From assembly GCA_007859745.1 (NCBI GenBank), contig SMLU01000001.1, forward strand, positions 434,001-498,000: a stretch of DNA of 64,000 bases. Reading direction: 5' to 3'. Positions 59,030 to 64,000 of this stretch are shown here, in pieces; the first letter of the stretch is position 1; each line of letters starts with the position of its first letter. A program made the translations under genes and the position numbers. Origin of the DNA: Phycisphaerae bacterium RAS1. Its GTDB lineage: Bacteria; Planctomycetota; Phycisphaerae; UBA1845; Fen-1342. The notes beneath the pieces were generated by a model. That model searched no databases. It worked only from the letters and a program-made list of their open reading frames with translations, and had not been told where the DNA came from.

Positions 59030-60766
59030 ATGAAACGTCTCAGTTGGACTTGCGTCGCGGGGGCGCTGTGGGCCGTGGTCGGCACGTCGCCGGCGGCCGA
59101 GTATTACGTCAACGCCGGCAACATGGCGGAAAACCCGACCGGCACCCAGCAGAACCCGTTCCGCACCGTTCAGGCGGGGATTGACGCGGCCGCCGACGGC
59201 GACGAGGTGCGCGTCGCGGGCGGCACGTACACCGAAAACCTCCGCGTCGAGCGTAAGGCGATCGCGCTGCTGGGCGGGTACGGCGGCGACTGGTCACGCG
59301 ACATCGCTGCGAACCAGACGACGCTGGCCGGGGCGGGCGGGAACGCGGTGATCAACATCATTGAGTGCGACGCCACAGTGGACGGCTTCCGCATTACCGG
59401 CGGCACGGGCAGCACGGAAGGATTGCCCTACTCCTACCTGGGCGGCGGCATCTACAGCCGCGACGGCTCGCCCACGATTACCAACAACATCATCGAAGAC
59501 AACGACATTCGCAGCGCGGAGCCGCCCGCCGATGAGAGCCGGGGCGGCGGCGTGTTTGTCACGAACGCGCCGGCCGCCACGATCATGGATAACGTGATCC
59601 GCGGCAACTACGCCGGGCGCGGCGCCGGCATCGCGGTTTTCGGCCAGGCAGCGCTCATTCAGGGCAACACGGTCGAGGACAACACCTCGGTCGGCGATCA
59701 CGGCGGCGGGATGTACGTCGGCGTCGTGGATGCGACCATCACGCAGAACATCATCCGCGGCAACGAAGTCGGCCGAGCGCTCGGCTACGGCTGGGGCGGC
59801 GGCTTGATTGTGTTCAACCCGGGAAACTCCGCCGAGCTGTCGTTTAACGTGGTGTATGAGAATTTCGCGTCCGGATACGGCGCGGGCGAGTTCATTGACG
59901 AAGGCGCGACCGCCGTCATCCATCACGAGCTGATCTTCCGCAACATCTCCAAGGAGGGCTGCGAGGCCGTCTCGGCGCTCTCGGTCGACGGCGGCGAGGG
60001 CGTCGGATCGCGGGCGACGATCAGCTTCTGCACGATCGCCGGCAACGTGTGCGAGAATGCGATCCGTGGCAACGGCATCCAGGTCGAGGGAATGTCGGAA
60101 GTAAGCGTGACCAATTGCATATTCTGGGACAACGGCGGCGACGATTTTGCGGTCGTTCCCGATTCGACGCTGGCGGTTTCGTACACGTGCTCAGAAGAGG
60201 CGATCGCGGGCACGGGCAATATCCAGATGAATCCGCGCTTTGTCGACGCCGGCTCGGACGACTATCACCTCGCCGCCGACTCGCCCTGCATCGACGCCGC
60301 GGATCCTGCCGCGCCGTTTGACCAGGAGCCGGCGGATAATGGCGGCCGGGCCGACATGGGGCGCTACGGCAACGCTTCCGATGCGCCGCCGGATGACAAC
60401 GGCAACGGGAATGACAACGACAACGGCAATTCGAACGGGAACGACAACGATAACGGGAATGAAAACTCGAACGGCAACGGCAACGGAAATGACAACGACA
60501 ACGGGAACGCGAATGACAACGATAACGAGAACGGAAACGCCAACGAGAATGACAACGGAAACGGCAACCTGAACGACAACGACAATCGGAATGACAACAC
60601 CGACAACGTAAACGAGAACTCCGGCGGCGATGGCGACGGGGACATTTCGAGCGGCGCGATGTGCCCCGCGACCGCCACGATGCTCTTTTCGATCACGCTC
60701 GTGGGGGCGGGTCGGATGCGCCGCCGATCGGGTTCGGCGGCTGCCGACCGCTCAGGGCGGCGATGA
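59030..60766 (+). CDS. exported beta-helix protein with NDN linker and C-terminal sorting-like tail
   Basis: 578 residues from ATG 59030 (GGAG 7 nt upstream). Signal peptide ending SPAAEYYVNAG. Pbl-type beta-helix rungs (NPFRTVQAGIDAAADGDEVRVAGGTYTEN; repeated GGGIYSRDGSPTITNN and TITQNIIRGNEVG). It ends with SPCIDAADP...GRADMGRYGN, then a ~75-residue Asn/Asp/Gly repeat linker (NDNDNGNSNGN type, bases ~60394-60620), and finally SSGAMCPATATMLFSITLVGAGRMRRR: Cys, a hydrophobic helix and an Arg cluster. That tripartite end resembles cell-surface sorting signals such as MYXO-CTERM. The gene overlaps the convergent dehydrogenase gene by 74 bp. Confidence 0.85.
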   Translation: MKRLSWTCVAGALWAVVGTSPAAEYYVNAGNMAENPTGTQQNPFRTVQAGIDAAADGDEVRVAGGTYTENLRVERKAIALLGGYGGDWSRDIAANQTTLAGAGGNAVINIIECDATVDGFRITGGTGSTEGLPYSYLGGGIYSRDGSPTITNNIIEDNDIRSAEPPADESRGGGVFVTNAPAATIMDNVIRGNYAGRGAGIAVFGQAALIQGNTVEDNTSVGDHGGGMYVGVVDATITQNIIRGNEVGRALGYGWGGGLIVFNPGNSAELSFNVVYENFASGYGAGEFIDEGATAVIHHELIFRNISKEGCEAVSALSVDGGEGVGSRATISFCTIAGNVCENAIRGNGIQVEGMSEVSVTNCIFWDNGGDDFAVVPDSTLAVSYTCSEEAIAGTGNIQMNPRFVDAGSDDYHLAADSPCIDAADPAAPFDQEPADNGGRADMGRYGNASDAPPDDNGNGNDNDNGNSNGNDNDNGNENSNGNGNGNDNDNGNANDNDNENGNANENDNGNGNLNDNDNRNDNTDNVNENSGGDGDGDISSGAMCPATATMLFSITLVGAGRMRRRSGSAAADRSGRR

Positions 60767-61673
60767 TGTTCCGGGCGGCCATCTCCGCCATGCGCGAGCG
60801 CGCCTGCGTGGTGGCGCTTCCCAGGTGCGGCAAGAGAACGACGTTCGGCAGCTCCGCCAGCCCCGGCGAAAGACGCGGCTCACGCTCGTAGACGTCGAGA
60901 CCGGCCGCCGCCGGCCGCCCGGCCCGCAGCCCTTCGACCAGGGCGGCCTCATCGATGACGGCGCCGCGGGCGGTGTTGATCAGGATCGCGCCGGGCTTCA
61001 TCGCCGCCAGTTGCGGCCTTCCGATCAGCCGCCGATTCTCTTCGCGCATCGGCACGTGCAGCGAAACGAAATCTGACGCGGCGAGCAGTTCGCTCAGCGT
61101 GACGCGGCGCGCCCCGGCCGCTTCGAGTTCAGGGCTGACGCGCGGATGCGCGTAGATCACGTTCATCCCGAAGGGCGCCGCCCGCGTTCCGACCGCCGCC
61201 CCGATTCGCCCGGCGCCGACGACTCCCAGCGTCGCGCCGCGCAGCTCGCGTCCCAGCAGTTGCAGCGGCGCCCAGCCCGGCCAGGCCCCGCGACGCACCA
61301 GCGCATCGCCCTCCACGACCCGCCGCGCCGTCGCCAGGATCAGTGCCCAGGTCAGATCGGCGGTCGCATCGGTCAGCACGCCCGGCGTGTTCGTCGCCCA
61401 CACGCGTCGCGCGCGGCAGGCATCCACATCGATGTTCTCATACCCCACGGCGAGATTGGCGACGATGCGCAGCCGCGACCCGGCGGCGTCGAGCAGCGGC
61501 GCGTCGATCCGCTCCGAGAGTGTGCAGAGAATCGCGTCGACGCCCGCCGCGCGGCGCCGCAACTCATCGGCCGGCGGAGATTCATGAGCGTCGATCAGCT
61601 CAACGGCGAAGCCGGCGCCGGACAGCAACTCGGCGGCATCGGGCGGCATTCGACGGGTGAGAAGCACGCGCAT
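60693..61673 (-). CDS. D-2-hydroxyacid dehydrogenase family protein
   Basis: 326 residues. Rossmann NAD motif GVVGAGRIGAAVG, catalytic Arg in INTARGAVIDE, Glu in YEREPRLSP and His in LLPHLGSATTQAR: the R-E-H set of glyoxylate/hydroxypyruvate and related reductases. The NADH-binding Asp at the end of the second strand is replaced (YAHPRV), so cofactor preference is unclear. Typical substrates are glyoxylate and hydroxypyruvate. Confidence 0.9.
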   Translation of the reverse strand: MRVLLTRRMPPDAAELLSGAGFAVELIDAHESPPADELRRRAAGVDAILCTLSERIDAPLLDAAGSRLRIVANLAVGYENIDVDACRARRVWATNTPGVLTDATADLTWALILATARRVVEGDALVRRGAWPGWAPLQLLGRELRGATLGVVGAGRIGAAVGTRAAPFGMNVIYAHPRVSPELEAAGARRVTLSELLAASDFVSLHVPMREENRRLIGRPQLAAMKPGAILINTARGAVIDEAALVEGLRAGRPAAAGLDVYEREPRLSPGLAELPNVVLLPHLGSATTQARSRMAEMAARNIIAALSGRQPPNPIGGASDPPPRA

Positions 61674-61753
61674 GGGCGCATGACGCTATCGATCGGCGGG
61701 CTTCGCGGTCAAGCGGTCAACTGGGTTGGCGAACCCTCACTCTTGGGGTGCGC

Positions 61754-61860
61754 GACGGTTTTGGCCGGGTCGCAATCTGGGCCCCAAGCGCTGGCGCGCG
61801 GGTGTTTGTGCGAGCGTCACCCCTGAAAATGCCCACGCGCTTGCGCTTGGGGCTCGGTTC
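61754..61860. repeat. palindromic repeat family 2, copy 3
   Basis: GGCCGGGTCGCAATCTGGGC followed by arms as in copies 1 and 2. It is most of the 61674-61941 gap between rpsG and the dehydrogenase gene; no gene is seen in the remainder. Confidence 0.85.
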
Positions 61861-61941
61861 ACAGCGGGCCGCCGCCAAGATTGTCGCGCACACACTCTTG
61901 CCGCTCGGCGCGAACCGTCGCTTGGGGTGTGGGCTACGGTC

Positions 61942-62418
61942 TTACCACGCGAAGTGCGCGAAGGCCTTGTTCGCGTCCGCCATGCGGTGCACGTTTTCGC
62001 GCGTCTGCATGGCTTCGCCTTCGCCGCGGAAGGCCGCCATCAGTTCGTCCGCCAGGCGATCAGACATCGGGCGGCCGCCCTTGCCGCGGCAGGCTTCGAG
62101 CAGCCAGCGGATGGCCAGCGACTGCCGCCGCTTGGGGCCGACCTGCATCGGAACCTGGTAGTTGGCGCCGCCGACGCGTTTCGAGCGGACTTCAATGTTG
62201 GGCTTGATGTTCTCGAGCGCCTTTTCGAAGACCTCGATCGGCTGCGCGTCCTTGATCTTCTCGGCGATCTTGTCGATCGCATCGTAGAAGACGCGCTGCG
62301 AGACCGCTTTCTTGCCGTCCCACATCATGCAGTTGATGAACTTGCTGGCGAGCTTGCTGTTGAAGCGCGGGTCGCCGCGGAGCTGCCGATCAGACGCCGT
62401 GAATTTCTTGTATGCCAT
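61942..62418 (-). CDS. rpsG: 30S ribosomal protein S7
   Basis: 158 residues, typical for S7. [62 protein letters not shown] and [29 protein letters not shown] match the family throughout. It organises the 3' domain of 16S rRNA in the head of the small subunit. Downstream of rpsL on the minus strand, with a repeat in between; it is not followed by fusA or tuf, the usual next genes of the str operon. Confidence 0.98.
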   Translation of the reverse strand: MAYKKFTASDRQLRGDPRFNSKLASKFINCMMWDGKKAVSQRVFYDAIDKIAEKIKDAQPIEVFEKALENIKPNIEVRSKRVGGANYQVPMQVGPKRRQSLAIRWLLEACRGKGGRPMSDRLADELMAAFRGEGEAMQTRENVHRMADANKAFAHFAW

Positions 62419-62444
62419 CGCTTCCTGACCTCATTCACCTGCTT

Positions 62445-62511
62445 GGGTGGGACGGGCGTCTCGCCCGTCCTGCTTCGTCGGGGAACGGGCGAGACGCCCG
62501 TCCCACCCCAC
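62445..62511. repeat. palindromic repeat family 3, copy 4, between rpsL and rpsG
   Basis: A perfect inverted unit, GGTGGGACGGGCGTCTCGCC ... GGCGAGACGCCCGTCCCACC, inside the 137-bp rpsL-rpsG spacer. Because the two genes form an operon, it will be transcribed as a very stable hairpin. Confidence 0.9.
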
Positions 62512-62555
62512 GAACCTTGCTCGGCAAGCGCGGCCGCCGCTCGGCAGCCCGGCCG

Positions 62556-62948
62556 CTACTTCTTCTTCCGCTTTACGCCGTACTTGCTGCGGCTGCGGTT
62601 GCGGCCTTTGCCTTCCTTGTCGTTGCCGCAGCCGGAGCAGTCGAGCTTGCCGCGGACGATGTGATAGCGCACGCCGGGCAGGTCGCGCACGCGACCGCCG
62701 CGGACGAGCACGATCGAGTGTTCCTGCAGGTTGTGATCGATGCCCATGATGTAGGCGCTGACCTCACGGCCGTTGGTCAGCCGTACGCGCGCCACCTTTC
62801 GCAGGGCCGAGTTGGGCTTTTTGGGCGTCTGCGTCTTGACCAGCAGGCACACGCCGCGGCGCTGCGGGGCCAGCGCGAGGTCGCGCACTTTGCTCTTGGC
62901 CGCAATCGGGCGACGCGAGCGGCGGATCAGTTGATTGATCGTCGGCAT
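62556..62948 (-). CDS. rpsL: 30S ribosomal protein S12
   Basis: 130 residues. [60 protein letters not shown], with the PKKPNSA loop carrying the decoding-site Lys (streptomycin-resistance position) and the Asp-bearing loop of D88-type (methylthiolation site) region. Ends in a basic tail. Part of decoding centre. First gene of the rpsL-rpsG operon, preceded by a clear promoter. Confidence 0.98.
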   Translation of the reverse strand: MPTINQLIRRSRRPIAAKSKVRDLALAPQRRGVCLLVKTQTPKKPNSALRKVARVRLTNGREVSAYIMGIDHNLQEHSIVLVRGGRVRDLPGVRYHIVRGKLDCSGCGNDKEGKGRNRSRSKYGVKRKKK

Positions 62949-63011
62949 AGGCTACCTGTGTTCCCGTGATGCCCCAAAAGCCGGCCGTCCCGGCTGCGGG
63001 GGAAGCTGCGT

Positions 63012-63039
63012 ACTATAGCAGACTGGCGTCGCGTGCCAA
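63012..63039 (-). promoter_or_regulatory. sigma70-type promoter of rpsL-rpsG
   Basis: Minus strand: -35 TTGGCA (complement of 63034-63039), 16-nt spacer, -10 TATAGT (complement of 63012-63017). Transcription start predicted near 63005, giving a ~57-nt leader to ATG 62948. Confidence 0.7.
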
Positions 63040-63073
63040 GGGCTGGTCGAAAATGGGTACTGGTCGAGTTTGC

Positions 63074-63137
63074 GGGGAGCATCGGCGTCCCGCCGGTGCA
63101 ATTCCGCACTCGCACCGGCGGGACGCCGATGCTCCCC
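63074..63137. repeat. palindromic repeat family 4, copy 2
   Basis: GGGGAGCATCGGCGTC ... GACGCCGATGCTCCCC, same arms as 51459-51510 with a longer centre. Upstream of rpsL. Confidence 0.9.
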
Positions 63138-63195
63138 GCGCCGGGAGTCAAACTTGACCAGTCCCCAAGAAGGGGTAGTGTCTCAGTTTGACGGT

Positions 63196-63266
63196 GGGTG
63201 CCATGGGTGCCGTGCCGACGGCCCTTGCGTCGGCATGCCCGCGCAAAAGTCGTGGGGCATGGCGCC
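63196..63266. repeat. palindromic repeat family 6, copy 2
   Basis: GCCATGGGTGCCGTGCCGACGG... with downstream GTCGGCATGCCC and GGGGCATGGCGCC. Related to 58821-58879. The remainder of the 62949-63618 gap contains only the rpsL promoter, repeat family 4 and a weak TATACA box at 63415-63420. Confidence 0.7.
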
Positions 63267-63618
63267 CAAACCTGGCCAGTGCGGAAGAGTGGCGAGCACC
63301 TCGCGTTCCTTCACTTCGAGTTGTGGTTTATCGTACCCCGGGCCTGAACAATGTCCGAGAATAGGTCGTTGTATCGCGGGGTGTGTCTATCTGTAGATGA
63401 TCGTAACCGCCGCTTATACAATATGTTGTGCGCACGGCCGACCCGCTCCATTTGCCCCAGATTGACCTGACTTCCCGCCAGGCCTACCATTGCGTGTCAG
63501 TCTTCGGACTGGGGCGCACGCGGATAGGGCATTTCATGAGCCTGCACGCAGCAGGCCGGGCGACTACACGCGCCCGATCGCGATTGAAATGAACCGGCGT
63601 ACTCGTCGGGAGCTGGCC

Positions 63619-64000
63619 GTGAACTACGACGACCTGGGCGTCGATCTCGTGAAGTCTGTCGCCTCATACCGAGAGGCGCCGGGGCAGTCCGAGCTGTTGT
63701 CGGCGATCCAGCGGCACTGGCCCGCCGAGCGCGTCTTCGGGTTGCTCGAGTCATCTTCCGGCGAAGTGGTCCGCTCGGCCGCGACGTGCCTGGGGCTCAA
63801 CGGAAATATGAAACACTGCGCCGGACTGGCGGAGCTGCTGCATCATCCCGACCCGGTCATCGCCGCCTCGGCCGAGGAGAGCCTGTGGCGCATCTGGATG
63901 CGCGCCGGGACGCCGGACGGCAATCAGGACCTGGCGGCGGCGGTGGGGGCGATTCAGCGCGAGCAGTATGACGAGGCGATTGAGCTGCTCAGCGAGCTGA
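63619..64000 (+). CDS. HEAT-like repeat protein, 3' truncated by the window
   Basis: At least 127 residues, open to the window end. GTG 63619 is chosen for GGGAG 6 nt upstream; ATG 63589 in the same frame is possible. All-helical: SAIQRHWPAERVFGLLESSSGEVVRSAATCLGLNGN, then AGLAELLHHPDPVIAASAEESLWRIWM and AIQREQYDEAIELLSEL, so HEAT-like repeats leading into a TPR-like start. Such proteins serve as scaffolds; function not assignable. Confidence 0.7.
   Translation, partial: MNYDDLGVDLVKSVASYREAPGQSELLSAIQRHWPAERVFGLLESSSGEVVRSAATCLGLNGNMKHCAGLAELLHHPDPVIAASAEESLWRIWMRAGTPDGNQDLAAAVGAIQREQYDEAIELLSEL

Noticed and set aside
60394-60620. repeated AACGACAACGGGAAT-like units as a possible CRISPR array
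   Set aside because: Units are 6-15 bp with no unique spacers and are in frame as Asn/Asp/Gly codons of an exported protein.
63415-63420. TATACA box as promoter of the last gene
   Set aside because: No acceptable -35 17 nt upstream and 200 nt from the start; kept only as a note.

Overview
The window is high-GC bacterial DNA that I read as a planctomycete, probably a Phycisphaerae-like lineage. The basis is mixed. Five unrelated exported proteins end in the same dockerin-like module (two Asp-rich NxDG..VLDIN loops), a pattern I associate with that group. There are Tat/lipobox-exported GH109 enzymes, right-handed beta-helix surface proteins, a PurS-PurL fusion, and many short GC-rich palindromic repeat families between genes. 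No 16S rRNA gene is present, so the lineage call is inference.

Layout. 1-9 kb: the end of a response regulator, a five-haem exported cytochrome with dockerin, a nitrilase-family hydrolase, a 1056-aa exported protein of unknown function and a GH109-type enzyme. 9-12 kb: a fused nucleotidyltransferase/N-acetylhexosamine kinase (fits GalNAc salvage beside GH109) and a dockerin protein. 12-19 kb: clpC, a 1.3-kb repeat-rich gap, DUF2617-like and DUF971-like genes, accA. 19-25 kb: an operon purSL - membrane protein - lysA - ribF. 25-28 kb: an exported protein, obg and tRNA-Val(CAC).

27.97-37.19 kb is an integrated element bounded by a 23-bp direct repeat of the tRNA-Val 3' end. It carries a tyrosine integrase, an XRE regulator, a RepA-like ATPase, an archaeo-eukaryotic-type primase, two excisionase-like HTH proteins, a 393-aa HTH protein, a beta-helix/dockerin cargo gene and a small gene. 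It has no capsid or conjugation genes. The attachment core lies inside the integrase reading frame. About 135 codons of integrase tail therefore sit at the opposite end of the element and would be rejoined in frame on circularisation.

37-49 kb: a lipid A-type acyltransferase; an operon xseB - coaX - MnmE-like GTPase - CBS-domain protein; a candidate small RNA with a strong terminator; and a block with elbB, a large exported protein, a GT87-like mannosyltransferase and a GT2 polyprenol-phosphate transferase. Two further exported genes follow.

49-61 kb is accessory: an M64-like metallopeptidase with dockerin, then a cluster (51.7-58.8 kb) of two paralogous LysM/'spike-associated' modular proteins (one with an OmpA domain), a 524-aa protein with a glycine-zipper hydrophobic segment, a 457-aa HETIH protein and a lipoprotein. 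It resembles an effector/immunity island, although no secretion machine is visible. A beta-helix protein with an NDN-repeat linker and a Cys/TM/Arg C-terminal tail follows. The window ends with a 2-hydroxyacid dehydrogenase, rpsG-rpsL (with a clear sigma70-type promoter) and a 3'-truncated HEAT-like gene.

At least five families of palindromic repeats (two to six copies each) occupy the intergenic space. One copy lies inside purSL, one forms the 3' end of a gene, and one separates rpsL from rpsG.
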